Below, piece after piece: positions 1 to 11,034 of a stretch of 64,000 nt of DNA. Numbering within the stretch: the first letter of the stretch is position 1; each line of letters begins with the position of its first letter. Under the pieces are notes generated by a model, which saw only the letters and a program-made list of their open reading frames with translations, searched no databases and had not been told where the DNA came from. The DNA comes from Epiperipatus broadwayi (lineage: Eukaryota; Onychophora; Udeonychophora; Euonychophora; Peripatidae), in contig JAQFVV010000014.1 of NCBI GenBank assembly GCA_028023455.1, positions 1,305,336-1,369,335 on the forward strand. Direction: 5' to 3'. The position numbers and the translations under genes were made by a program.

Positions 1-362
1 TTATGAATGAGCCCAATATCTTTGTTTAAGTAGAGAAAAACTACATTGAATTTGAAAGAGTTTATAGAAATGGTTATAAAGATTGAATTAGAGTTTAAAA
101 AGCTAATTCTGAAATTTTGTATCAGAGATTGGAAAGGAATAAGAAGAGCAACCCCAGCTGATGGGCTATTAGATGTAGAATAATGAAAGTAGCCTAATCT
201 GTGCAATTTGTCAATTATCTTTTGATTTGAATTAATATGTAATTTTGTCTCTCCCAAACAAACTAAATGAGGCAAAAACTTCTTTGTCCAGTGAGCAAGA
301 GCATCAACTCTTTTATCAGAGTTAAGCCCACGGACATTTAAGCCAGATATTTTTAATTTCAT
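1..362 (-). pseudogene. LINE F endonuclease domain, N-terminal part, cut by window edge
   Basis: Reading the minus strand from an ATG at 360-362 gives an uninterrupted frame of about 120 codons that runs off the left edge. It starts MKLKISGLNVRGLN and contains CLGETKL and SPSAGVALLI. These match the first motifs of the apurinic-type endonuclease of L1/Tx1-like non-LTR retrotransposons (N-V-R-G-L-N, then E-T-K). The same motifs occur in LINE A (MKVKIVAINVRGLN) and LINE C (MDIKIGVFNVRGLN) in this window, so F is a relative. This domain nicks target DNA to prime reverse transcription. No stop is seen in the visible part, so the frame may be intact further left. The identification as a LINE endonuclease is firm; the clade is inferred. 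Confidence 0.82.
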
Positions 363-2861
363 TCAATATATATAAAGAAAAAAAAGTTTAAAGAATTAGC
401 TTGAGTCTAGATATTTTGTATATTTTAAAAAAAACCATTTAGAGTATGAGTGACGATTCTTCAATCTTATCATGTTTTTAAATCAAGGTTATCTGTAATA
501 TTAATATTATGTTTAATATCCATAAGTTTTTGAGAAGTGACTTTTTTTGTAGAAATCTTGTCCATGTTTGAATTCACTTTAGAAGAAATAATAACTGATT
601 TTATGATTAATTGCTTGGAAAATCTTTATACTTTAGCAGCAAAACTAACAAATCAAATTTCACTATAGGAATATTTAGTTATTGTTGATATTAATTTTAG
701 TACCAAGTTAACACCACAAGTTAGTATCAGAAATGATAGTAAGATTGCATCCATACATAGCAATCAAAATATTTATTTTTGCTATTATACAACGTTTTTA
801 TGGACAAATGACATTATAGGAATGTGTAAATATGTTTTTTTTTTTCATTTAGCTTTCTTTAATGGCATTCAAAATTGAACAGAGTTGATTGGAGAATACA
901 TCATATTTTTATGAGCCTATATAATTGAATATCGTCAGAAATATATATATTTCAATCTGAAAATTTTAATCTGATGCTGTTAATTCATTGAGAGTTAAAA
1001 TGTCTTTTGGTATTATATAAGAGTTTATTTGTAATCTGCCAAAAGACAAATTTCTGACTATTTTCTCCAAACTTATTTTGTTTTCTGCTTAACCATTATA
1101 CTCTCATAATTTTATATTTTGTCTTATCACCTTCAAACTATATTTTTATATCCCTTTCCACAGGATATCCTATTAATGTTTTTTTTTAATATTTCTACAA
1201 CTTTAAGTAGTACTCCCATTTTTTTAAATATTTTTTCAAAGAAAATGTCTAACAAATATTTTTTTCTAACAATTTGACTTCACCAGAGAATTAATATGAT
1301 TGGAAATATTTGAATGATTATTAAAATTAATTCCATAAAAACATTTTACTTTAATTATAAATATATTAAATAAAGTATGGAATATACTTTGTATTTATGC
1401 TCATGTGATCATTTATTCAAAATATTATGTTTAAGTTCTTAAAAAGATCATGATCCACCAATCCTAATGAATTGTGATGTCTCAGATAAAAATGAAATGT
1501 ATGAATTAATGTCTTTTCTTGATATATTTTATTAGGTAGTTGTCCGATTATTTTTAGATAAAGACTAATAAACTTTTATGTAATTTTTTTGTTGTTTCTT
1601 TCATGATTAACTGACTTGTTAAAAATATTGCTAGAGAGATAAAGAGATTAAAATATTGGACCTTCATAGATTGTGTTGACTTTTCTCACTTTTTTTAAAT
1701 GTTATCTTTTCACCATTTCAATGGTCACTTATAGCTAATAAATAATGTTTTTTTTTCCTGATGTTGCTAGTATTTTATTGTTTTCAGAATCAAGGATGTG
1801 GCCAATATATATAGTTGTGGATGTAGACCATTTTATGTATATTCAATAAAATTATTTGACTGCTGATTATAAAAATTTCTCAATAATTATCACTTATACA
1901 TAGTAGTCCCCCCCCTCCATTTTTTTTCTTTAATTTCATTTTTTACCCATAAAAATTTTCATTGCAATATATAGATATATAAACAATAATAGTAAAATTA
2001 TTTTATAGATCAATTACTAACAAAATTGTTACCCTACAAAAAAGAGTGCAAAATTTAAAAAATATATTTTAACTAAAAATTTATAATTCTGAAACTATTA
2101 TTTTGTTTAGAATTTTTTTTTAATTTTAAAGGTAATTTGAGTATAAGTGGGAATTGTGGAAAATTAGTATAGTGAATATTTGTTTGTTTTTTGCACTTGA
2201 GAAGTATATCATGACAGAAAAACCATTAGTAATAAATTTTTAAATTGAATTTTGGATAGTGATTTAATTTTGAATTGGTACATATGCTTATATATATATA
2301 TATAAGAATGTATGAGAAAGTTGTGAGCAATCATTATTGTTTTAAAGTTAAAATTCACCAAATTATCTGAAATCTGTTTTAAACAAGTGATACTGCATTA
2401 GAAGTCAATTATATTTTGTATAACAACAAAATAATACTGTTAATATATCACCCAGAAAGAAATTAAATGCCATATGTGTTCTGTTGAAATGTATTGAACA
2501 ACCATCTAAAATTGTTTCGTTCTGAAATAGTATATATGTAATTCAAAATTTGCAAAGCCATTTTAACATTTGCATAATGAAAGAAAGGTTTTTTTTAATT
2601 TTTTCCTGATGATATAAATTAACTGGGTGCACTGTCAGTGACATCCCCAGAATCATAATACATATATGGGGAAATGTAAAATTTTGACAACTGTGATCAT
2701 GCATTTTAATTATTATAATATAGATATATCTATGAAATTTAAAAAATTTTAATGGCATTAGATTGCTATCATTTCTGCATAATTTTAATGGACCTATTGA
2801 TCATAACAGTGTATTCACTAAACGAGTAAATAGGATTTAGAAGTAAGTTTATATATTGAAA
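363..2861. other. AT-rich non-coding stretch; possible LINE F ORF1 remnant at its left end
   Basis: About 2.5 kb with many short T and A runs and no recognisable gene. Directly upstream of LINE F's endonuclease, at roughly 363-575 on the minus strand, a short frame beginning MDKISTKKVTSQK could be the tail of an ORF1. It is too short and broken to prove. I see nothing else from 700 to 2861. Confidence 0.5.
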
Positions 2862-2863
2862 TA

Positions 2864-3925
2864 CACCTCGGTCTTGTTTTATGCGGATTATTTTAATGTA
2901 ATTTTGAAGTTATGCGATTCATGTTTCTTCTTAATATTTTTCATATTTCACTATAATTATTAGATATCAAGAAATTTAAATTATTAATAACTTATTTTGA
3001 CTTGAAATACTTTTTTTTTCCAAAAATATAACGTTATATTAGCAGTTAACGTGAATATGGCCTGAAGCTATATTTAGAATAAATAACCTACTTATACTAA
3101 TGAGTAGAGTAACTAATAATAATAGATTCATACTTAACATATAAAAATAGCGCAATAAATATTCAAAAATTTTAAACTTTTAAAATGTATTTTGTTAGGT
3201 ATAACAGAAATAAATAATGTAGATTTTAAAAATAAATAACGAAGATTTTATTGATTTTATAAACTGAAAATAATATTTTTAATGATAATGTATAATCTTT
3301 TTGTTTTCATTGCGATCCTCATTTTTTTAATATAAAAACAAAATGTGAACATTTAAAATTTATTTCAGTAGTAAAAATCAGGTGTAACAGAAAACCATTA
3401 ACACAGCACAAGACTGAAATTGGTACTAGTTGGGTAAATGGGATGGAGCAGAATATGGTAAAAATTAGAGTGGGGATTGGAAAATAACGTGGCTAGCAAG
3501 ATTCTCTGGGTATAATTGCTGAGAGATTCTTGACTTTGTTCAAGAAGAAGCTACATCACATCACATCGACGAATCTGATTTCTTACTAGTTTACAAACGA
3601 ATTGCACATTCGAAAATAGTGATAATGATTAAAATACGCTTGAAAAAATGTCAAATTAAATACTGTAGTTAATAAAAAAAAAGTTTGTCTTGTATCTATT
3701 TTTTTTCAAATATTTGATATTTTTTATTAGTCATACTTTATTTCCTTATTTTTTTAATGCAAATTTTAAAGTAATTTTTCCTTCTTGCTTTGCTTTTATG
3801 CGAATTCTGAAAATTACAGACCCTATCCCCAATTTTTCAAGGTAAGTTAAGTCTATTTTTGTGCGATTTTTTTTAATGCGGGTTTTCTGTGGAACCTATC
3901 TACCGCATAAAATGAGACCCAGGTG
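2864..3925. mobile_element. Tigger-like MITE, copy 1 (non-autonomous, 1062 bp)
   Basis: The ends form imperfect terminal inverted repeats: left CACCTCGGTCTTGTTTTATG (2864-2883) and right, read on the other strand, CACCTGGGTCTCATTTTATG. Both are followed by CGG, and both ends are flanked by the dinucleotide TA (2862-2863 and 3926-3927), the target duplication of the Tc1/mariner superfamily. The inner right end (GTGGAACC, ACCGCATAAAATG) resembles Tigger/pogo termini. There is no transposase frame, so it would have moved using a transposase made elsewhere. A second, shorter copy lies at 51837-52728 and aligns along its length. Confidence 0.8.
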
Positions 3926-3954
3926 TATATATATAATTAATTATATATTAGCCA

Positions 3955-4500
3955 ATATCAGTTTATGAGATAGTGTGGATAGTTGAAGGGTGCTTTAAAA
4001 TCTGAGTTCATATCTTCTATACTTACAATTAAACTCCCAGGTTTGTAAAGGGTGCCTGGTTTTCAAATATTTACACATCAAGCTTGTATCCTACCCATCC
4101 CTCTTCTATGTATTTAAATGGATAAGGTCCTATACATGCGGGGTCAGAGTGACTTAAGGTCAACATGGGCATGGCAATAATATTGGCATGAGCATGGGAT
4201 TTGGTTTTTCATGTTTAGATTTTCAATGATTGGATGGCTGAAAAGTTGGAGGTTGGAGTAGATTGAAGGCTATCCATTAAAGTATGAATATTTGCTATCT
4301 TAATATATATCTGAGTACTGGTTATTGAGATGATAATCTGGACCAACTGATAACTACTGGTTTAGCATGAAATAGATATATTGGTGAGTATTTATCTTTT
4401 CTACATGTGTGTGTCATGTGTATCAGTTGTCAGAAATAGTGTTGATAGTTGAAGGGTGCTTGAAAATCTGAGTTCAAATTCCATATATTTGTTTTAATTA
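3955..4500 (+). repeat. Interspersed repeat family X, one partial and one longer copy
   Basis: The phrase GATAGTTGAAGGGTGCTT occurs at about 3980 and again at about 4450, both in the same orientation and each followed by AAATCTGAGTTCA. Between them, about 4080-4500 matches the right arm of the foldback repeat at 18850-19460 and the reverse complement of 40319-41130. The right end carries GTTCAAATTCC, close to a tRNA B box, so a SINE-like origin is possible. No coding capacity. Confidence 0.65.
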
Positions 4501-6149
4501 ATGTAAGTTTTGTTTTTTATTTCCTTAAACAAATTTACAGGTTTTGCATTTTATTCATTTTTTTAATTATGTTTAAAATTAATTTTAATAATATTATTGT
4601 TTAAAAAATAGCTTTCTTTTGATAAATTGAGAGCTACTTTTATAAATTAGGCCTCAACTGATATTTGGCCAAGAAAGTATTATTTTTTCTTCACTGCTTT
4701 TATTTTTATGTTTCACCGTTCTGTCACTGTAGTAGCAGGAGTCAAGAGTTAAAGATGTCCAGATTGACATTTCAGATTGGTAAATTGAATAAAAAATGTC
4801 GTACTCTACCAATCTCTTTTCTATATGAACATCACTTTCTTTTTGAACTGTTGACCATCTGATTTCTTTATTTATTAGAAAAATGGTAAAGAAAGTAAAT
4901 GACAAAATGTATAAATATTGAAAAAAAAATTGATTATTTGTATGAAAACATTATTGGTGACTTGATGAATCAATCCATTATACAATAATTAATTAAGAAA
5001 ATATATACTGAAAAATGAATTTTGATAAATTTTAAATTCTATTTAAAATAAAATATTTTATTTAAAATGTATATATACAATCCAGTTTCATCTATGTGTA
5101 ATTAATAAAACCAACTATTAATAATGACATTTTAGGTAGGTCATATCTGTATCAACCAAGTAAAAAATATTGTACAGCTCCTGCAAGCAAAAATATGTGA
5201 AATAACATTTAAATTACATTCAATAAACATATATTTATTGAAAGATTAACAATAAACTAATGTATCAAATTAATGAACCGTATCACTTGTTAATTAATTG
5301 CAAAAATATATAAAGAAAAATGATCTTCAAAAAAATGGATTTATGTACATAGAAGAGCGAGAGGGGGAAAGGGATTAGGTTTTAGTTCTAGAAAAAAATA
5401 TTTAATGTTTTTTGAACATCTTTCTGGCTAACTTTTGAAATAATTATTTTCAAAGAATAGTCACCTTTTAACAAAAAGAGCCTTTTACAACAAATGTAGC
5501 TGGGGAATTTTTTTTCCTAAAAATAATATTTTAAACAAATAAATGCTAGCTCTAAAATGTCTAAAATCGTTTTAGTCTGTAGTTATAATTTCAGCAAACA
5601 AAGGAAACATCATTGCCCTAATGAAGTGTCGCTTAATTTTTTACTTCTAATTGATTATCATATTCGTATAAAAAAAAAAAAATAGAGATTACACTTAATC
5701 TATTTTATATAAATCACTAATGGACTAAAAAGTGAAAAACTAAATTATTCCTTAGGAAAACCTTTTTTTGTCTCAAATTTTTGTACTACCACAAATACAT
5801 CAGACATCTCTCACCTTTTCTCCCATAATAACGCAGTGAAGTCTAATAATATTTTAGCTGTGTAGTTGATATATAAAGAGATTTGTTGTTTATAAAATTT
5901 AATATAATAAATGATAATCTAGTTTTTTTTAACATTAATTCTTTGTTAACAAATATTTCATTTATCAAAGCTTTAAATAAAGTCTTCCATTTTAGGAATA
6001 ATAGCCGATTTGTTTCTGAGCAACACTTTTGAAACTATCTACCTGGATCATATATGTAATTGTTTATCGGTTTGTTGTTTCACAACCCAATAAGCTATTT
6101 ATTTTTCCTCCCTCAGACATAAATATCCGTCTTTACTTTAATTATATAT
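4501..6149. other. AT-rich non-coding stretch
   Basis: About 1.6 kb of A/T-rich sequence with homopolymer runs. The short frames inside lack any motif I recognise. Nothing further seen. Confidence 0.5.
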
Positions 6150-7336
6150 ATGTGTGTGTGCTCTGCGCACAGTTAATGAAGCTATTAATAAATTGTCAAA
6201 ATTTTTACTGCCAAGCGCTTTCGGGACAGTCTACAGTCCCATATTCATGGTGAGTTATTCTGTTAATAACTGTAAAACTATGCAAATTTTATGCAAATTT
6301 ATATGCAGATGTTACGTGGACCATTTACGAGATAGGGAATAGCAGGCCTCTCTTCTGTTGATTGCCGATGGGTCAGCCGCAATGAAGTAAGCTTCCCTAA
6401 CTTTACATTTGGTGTCGTTTGTTTCAGAGCAAGCAACACTGGCTGTGGTAGGTAGAAAAGCATGTCCAGAGTATCTTTTGTGTTTGACAAAAGTCAAATT
6501 ACTTTCATATTTTGTTTTGGTTTTATTGTAAAGGTATCGGTGTTGAGCTACTCTGGTGACAATGTTAGTTTTGGTCTCTCCATAATATGTTGCCATGCAA
6601 TTTCTTTGGGGGCAAGTGATTTTGTACACAACTTGAGGGGTGAGTTTAGGTATGATCCTGTCTTTGGTATTATTTATCAGTCTATTGGTGTTGGGAGGTG
6701 AACGGAAAGCGACTTCAAAGTCACATGATAGTTGATTGATAAGTCTTTTAGCTGTAGAGTGAACGTATGGGATTAAGATTCTTGGTTTGTTTTCATTCTT
6801 GTGGATGTGGTTTATTTTATAGAAAAATTTGTTGACTTTTCTGTTGATGGATGAATAAGTGTGTCCAATTTTTCTTAAATCAGTTATATAATTGATGAGA
6901 TTTTTTCTTTTATCTGCCTCATATTTGCACAAGTTATGGTTCCTAAACATGAATGAAGAGAGGACTGCAAGTTTGTGTGAGTGAGGCGCGTATGAATTAG
7001 GGTTTGTCAAGCCTCTTACTTCCAAAGGTTTGACTACCATTTGGTAGTCCAACTTATCTATATTTTTGCTAACACATATGTCAAGGTATTTGACCTGTTT
7101 GTCTTGGTTTTCCCAAGTAGTAATAAAAATAAGTTTGGTATTGTTATGGAGGCTATTGTGAAGGTTAGAGATGATGTCTTCTGGGGCAGCAACGAATATG
7201 TCATCAATGTAGCATGTATATATCATATGTGGGGTTGACATGAAGAGTTCAGGTAGTATTAGCTTCTCGTAATGGTCAAGTATAATGCTTGCCATTATAC
7301 CACTAAGTGGGAGGCCCATTGGCCATCCATTGTTCA
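6150..7336 (-). mobile_element. PLE-1, inverted 5'-truncated copy
   Basis: This is the 3' part of a Penelope-like element on the minus strand. It begins inside the reverse transcriptase at the NNGWPMGLPLSG motif (about 7333) and ends in the element's 3' tail (about 6150-6310), which carries the same terminal sequence as 7335-7490 and 9838-10000. It sits head-to-head with the longer plus-strand copy, meeting it at about 7335. An upstream, inverted, 5'-truncated partner is a known configuration for Penelope-like elements. The two copies differ at scattered bases, so they are not a recent perfect duplication. Confidence 0.85.
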
Positions 7337-7424
7337 TAGTTTTACAGTTATTAACAGAATAATTCACCATGAATATGGGACTGTAGACTGTCCCGAAAGC
7401 GCTTGGCAGTAAAAATTTTGACAA
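6312..7424 (-). CDS. PLE-1 reverse transcriptase/GIY-YIG endonuclease, N-terminally truncated
   Basis: An open frame of 370 codons. The first 29 or so residues are a chance readthrough of the neighbouring plus-strand terminal repeat. Genuine element protein starts at NNGWPMGLPLSG (RT fingers/palm), followed by the catalytic box YIDDIF (about residue 92-97). A C-terminal GIY-YIG nuclease follows, with VYKITCPQRNC, TYYGETKT and HRYLYNKT. The RT makes cDNA from the element's RNA; the GIY-YIG domain is the nicking endonuclease characteristic of endonuclease-bearing Penelope-like elements. The protein lacks the RT N-terminal motifs present in the plus-strand copy (8334-9812), so it is unlikely to be active. 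The frame itself has no internal stop. Confidence 0.8.
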   Translation of the reverse strand: MSKFLLPSAFGTVYSPIFMVNYSVNNCKTMNNGWPMGLPLSGIMASIILDHYEKLILPELFMSTPHMIYTCYIDDIFVAAPEDIISNLHNSLHNNTKLIFITTWENQDKQVKYLDICVSKNIDKLDYQMVVKPLEVRGLTNPNSYAPHSHKLAVLSSFMFRNHNLCKYEADKRKNLINYITDLRKIGHTYSSINRKVNKFFYKINHIHKNENKPRILIPYVHSTAKRLINQLSCDFEVAFRSPPNTNRLINNTKDRIIPKLTPQVVYKITCPQRNCMATYYGETKTNIVTRVAQHRYLYNKTKTKYESNLTFVKHKRYSGHAFLPTTASVACSETNDTKCKVREAYFIAADPSAINRREACYSLSRKWST

Positions 7425-7490
7425 TTTATTAATAGCTTCATTAACTGTGCACAGAGCACATATATATATTAATTTATTTAAGCGTTAATG
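7335..7490 (+). repeat. PLE-1 upstream terminal repeat (pLTR)
   Basis: The sequence from CATAGTTTTACAG through GAGCACATATATA is repeated in the same orientation at 9842-9985, after the PLE-1 coding region, and inverted near 6150-6290. Direct terminal repeats of this kind (pLTRs) are typical of Penelope-like elements. It contains a strong hairpin, GGGAC (7377-7381) with GTCCC (7390-7394), followed at once by GAAAGCGC. Confidence 0.8.
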
Positions 7491-7723
7491 AAGTAAAATC
7501 TTAACTATTTCAATAACATGAATAACTACACACGAGACCGGCAGCTACTTCATAATGGACTGTCAATTTGCACATTTCAGCAGAGAATATATTTCTTTAC
7601 AAAATGTTATCAGTGTAAAATTGTACCTAACTGCTGCAAAATTATTATTATTAAGACTGTATATAATTACGATAGAATCAAAACGAATTTACAAAAACAA
7701 CTACTAATTTCTATCATTAAAGG

Positions 7724-8284
7724 ATGCAAAAGGGCCTTAAAAAAAGAAATGAGAAGATGGAACATAATTTTCGACAACTACCTGATCCCCCATTTATCAC
7801 CGACAGATGCAATAGACATACGAACGGTCTGTTCAAGAAATTCAATAATAAAATAAAATTTTTAGCAAAAAAGCAAAATATTCAATTTGATGCGCTCAAT
7901 AGCAACAAGTTTGTCAACCTTACAAACTCAAACATTCCGCACACGATTAAGGAAGTTTTTGAATTAGGTCCAAAATTCATAGGCGGACGCTGGAAGAATC
8001 CCAAAATGGAAATCGTTGCTGATGTCGAAACAGCTTTAATGGACAACCCACTAAAGCAACCAATTATCGCACAGATAGCAAAAACTATCAAGAATAACCA
8101 GCTAAACAATTATCCTAATGATTGGAACAAGAAAATTACTAACACAAATAAATTTCTAGCGGATAATTCCATCATTTGCTTAAAAGAAGACAGGGGGAAC
8201 AGATTTGTATTGATAGATGACGATGAATATAATATTAAGATTAATACACAAATCGAAAAATTAAAAATTTGTAAATCTAAATAA
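7724..8284 (+). pseudogene. PLE-1 protein, N-terminal fragment
   Basis: A 186-codon frame covering the region ahead of the catalytic RT core. It contains VFELGPKFIGG and LKEDRGNRFVLIDDDEY, which fit the conserved segment ahead of and including the first RT motif in Penelope-like proteins (acidic-K/R-G followed by hydrophobic residues). A preceding overlapping frame (7518-7856) probably carries the natural N terminus, with the reading frame changing around 7740 at an A-rich run. The frame ends in TAA at 8282-8284, where the element protein should continue in another frame. The ATG at 7724 is therefore unlikely to be the original start. Confidence 0.65.
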
Positions 8285-8333
8285 TTTTAACAATAGGCTT
8301 AACAGAGATAGATTTATATCCAATATACTATGA

Positions 8334-9812
8334 ATAAATCATGACAGCATCTTTACAAAAGCCGAATACCATCGTATATACCTGTCAACCTCTTCTCCTC
8401 CTAGAATCTTCGCTAACATTAAGCTGCACAAGCCTTATAAACCTTTGAGACTTATGATTGATTTTGGCAAGGCACACTATTTCAACACGGCAGTTTTGGT
8501 CAATCGCTGGCTTATTGATATATTAGGCTTTGGCGATTACACCATTAAATCATCTTTCATGTTTGTAGGAAACATTAAACACGCTTTTATACCAGCTAAT
8601 TTTAAAATCGCATCATTTGATGTGGCAGAGCTATATGGCTCCATTGACTGTAAACAATCTATCGAAATAGTCAATGATAAATTAATTGCAAGAAACTTCC
8701 CACCTACACGTGCCAAATTCATCATCGATTTTTTAAAATGGCTTGATTTAAATATAATTGCTGTTTTCAGAGATAAGTGGTTTAGTATGAACAACGGATG
8801 GCCGATGGGCCTCCCACTTAGTGGTACAATGGCAAGTGTTGTACTTGACCATTACGAGAAGCTAATACTACCTGCACTCTTTATGTCAACCCCACATATG
8901 ATATATACATGCTACATTGATGACATATTCGTTGCTGCCCCAGAAGACATCATCTCTAATCTTCACAATAGCCTCCATAATAATACCAAACTTACTTTTA
9001 CTACTACTTGGGAAAACCAAGACAAACAGGTCAAATACCTTGACATATGTGTTAGCAAAAATATAGATAAGCTGGACTACCAAATGGTAATCAAACCTTT
9101 TGAAGTAAGAGGCTTGACAAACCCTAATTCTTACACGCCTCACTCACACAAACTTGCAGCCCTCTCTTCATTCATGTTTAGGAAACATAACTTGTGCAAA
9201 TATGAGGCAGATAAAAGAAAAAATCTCATCAATTATATAACTGATTTAATGAAAATTGGACACACTTATTCATCCATCAACAGAAAAGTCAACAAACTTT
9301 TCTATAAAATAAACCACAACCACAAGAAAGAAAACAAACCAAGAATCTTAATCCCATACGTTCACTCTACAGCTAAAAGCCTTATCAATCAACTATCATG
9401 TGACTTTGAAGTTGCTTTCCGTTCACCTCCTAACATCAATAGACTGATAAATAATACCAAAGATAGGATCAAACCTGAACTCACCCCTCAAGTTGTGTAC
9501 AAAATCACCTGCCCCCAAAGAAATTGCATGGCAACATATTATGGAGAGACCAAAACTAACATTGCCACCAGAGTAGCTCAACACCGATACCTTTACAATA
9601 AAGCCAAAACAAAATGTGAAGGTAATTCGACTTTTGTCGAACATGAAAGAAACTCTGGACATGCTTTTCTACCTACCACAGCCAGTGTCGTTTGCTCTGA
9701 AACAAACGACACCAAACGTAAAGTTAGGGAAGCTTATTTCATTGCGGCTGACCCATCGGCAATCAACAGAAGAGAGGCCTGCTATTCCCTATCTCGTAAA
9801 TGGTCCACGTAA
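8334..9812 (+). CDS. PLE-1 reverse transcriptase with C-terminal GIY-YIG endonuclease
   Basis: The frame is open from 8334 (just after a TGA at 8331-8333) to the stop at 9812, about 492 codons. It has no obvious start, because it is the continuation of the upstream fragment. In order: PRIFANIKLHKPYKPLRLMI (RT motif 2 region), SFDVAELYGSI (motif A, with the catalytic Asp), NNGWPMGLPLSG (motif B region), YIDDIF at 8917-8934 (motif C, two catalytic Asp), then VKYLDI. The GIY-YIG domain follows: VVYKITCPQRNC, TYYGETKT, RVAQHRYLYNK and an acidic ST-FVEHE segment. All RT catalytic residues I can see are present. Assignment to Penelope-like elements is firm; I did not resolve the subgroup. Confidence 0.88.
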   Translation: MNHDSIFTKAEYHRIYLSTSSPPRIFANIKLHKPYKPLRLMIDFGKAHYFNTAVLVNRWLIDILGFGDYTIKSSFMFVGNIKHAFIPANFKIASFDVAELYGSIDCKQSIEIVNDKLIARNFPPTRAKFIIDFLKWLDLNIIAVFRDKWFSMNNGWPMGLPLSGTMASVVLDHYEKLILPALFMSTPHMIYTCYIDDIFVAAPEDIISNLHNSLHNNTKLTFTTTWENQDKQVKYLDICVSKNIDKLDYQMVIKPFEVRGLTNPNSYTPHSHKLAALSSFMFRKHNLCKYEADKRKNLINYITDLMKIGHTYSSINRKVNKLFYKINHNHKKENKPRILIPYVHSTAKSLINQLSCDFEVAFRSPPNINRLINNTKDRIKPELTPQVVYKITCPQRNCMATYYGETKTNIATRVAQHRYLYNKAKTKCEGNSTFVEHERNSGHAFLPTTASVVCSETNDTKRKVREAYFIAADPSAINRREACYSLSRKWST

Positions 9813-9837
9813 CATCTGCATATAAATTTGCATAAAA

Positions 9838-10000
9838 TTTGCATAGTTTTACAGTTATTAACAGAATAACTCGCCATGAATATGGGACTGTAGACTGTCC
9901 CGAAAGCGCTTGGCAGTAAAAATTTTGACAATTTATTAATAGCTTCATTAACTGTGCACAGAGCACATATATATATTAATTTATTTAAGCATTAATGAAG
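9838..10000 (+). repeat. PLE-1 downstream terminal repeat (pLTR)
   Basis: Direct repeat of 7335-7490, with only a few differences (for example TCGCCATG against TTCACCATG). It contains the hairpin GGGAC (9884-9888) and GTCCC (9897-9901), followed by GAAAGCGC (9902-9909). It ends in a short TA run and AATTTATTTAAG, shared with the upstream repeat. Confidence 0.8.
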
Positions 10001-10910
10001 TAAAATCTTAACTATTTAAATTATAATGAAAACAAAGACTGATGGTGAACTTTTCTTTCTCATATAGGTATTTTCAAAAAACAAAATGTCTTTTTATTTT
10101 CAAATAAAATACACAGATTGATACTTAAGATTTTTATCCTATTATTATCTAGCTCAAATGTTTTCTCTACCGATAAATTTATTTACTAGGTGAATAAACT
10201 AACTAAATAAGCAGTAGTTCAATTGTTAATGATTACAGTGACTGGAATCAATGGTTATAAAATTAAGAAAAGGTGAGAAAAAGTAATAGTCAGTGAAACT
10301 TGTTTTTTCTTATATATTAGAAATCTGCTACTTATACTGTTAAACAAAAAACTAATAACATTCAATTAAAACCAAATCTCTATGTCCTGGAAGTCTCTTA
10401 TATAAATAACTGTCATATCAGTTGTGATGGGGAATAATCATGCTAATTCTCATCTTCTCCAGTGCTAACCTTCCAAGTTATAGATATTGGTCACAATATA
10501 AATTTTTTAAGGGTTTTAACCAAGTATGATATCCTATATCAGAAATAAATAAGAGAATTTAGATTTTTCAAAAAACTACATTATATCAACGAATGTGATG
10601 ATACTCTAAATTATATTTCATTTTGGTAAAAAATAAATAAATAAATAAAATTCATAATTCGGAACACATGCTTCTCCCACTTTTGTGTTTTAAAATTTGC
10701 TATTTTTTTACTTTTTATTGGTTGGTCTTTATATAATCTTGTTTCATGTGTATAATTGCTTGGAGTGTCTCTAATATATTCATATAAAATAATGGTACAA
10801 TATTATTCTTAGTTCACACATACAATTTGGATAGTAATCTGTTATATTTGTTAATCTTGAAAATTGCTCATGTTAACATATATATATATATATATGTATA
10901 TATACTCCAC

Positions 10911-10946
<36 letters not shown>

Positions 10947-11034
10947 ACCAAATGGAAGCAGATCATTTTTGTGAGTTATTAATTATGAATATATACATTC
11001 ATTTTTCTTCTTAGGTTTTATTCTTAAATTAGTC
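10001..11034. other. AT-rich non-coding stretch with TA repeats
   Basis: No gene seen. It contains TA-dinucleotide runs at about 10878-10897 and 10911-10945 separated by a short imperfect inverted segment, and a short AAAT run near 10630. Confidence 0.5.

Larger units (their letters stand above)
7500..9837 (+). mobile_element. PLE-1, near-complete plus-strand copy body
   Basis: This is the body of the Penelope-like element between its two direct terminal repeats (7335-7490 and 9838-10000). The coding order is N-terminal region, reverse transcriptase, GIY-YIG endonuclease. At least two breaks disrupt the frame: a frame change near 7740 and another near 8275, followed by a TGA at 8331-8333. 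The copy is therefore close to full length but not coding-competent as it stands. Confidence 0.85.

Noticed and set aside
6029-6342. Plus-strand frames in the PLE-1 tail
   Set aside because: They overlap the inverted terminal repeat on the antisense strand and recur at 9763-9966 for the same reason; no domain.
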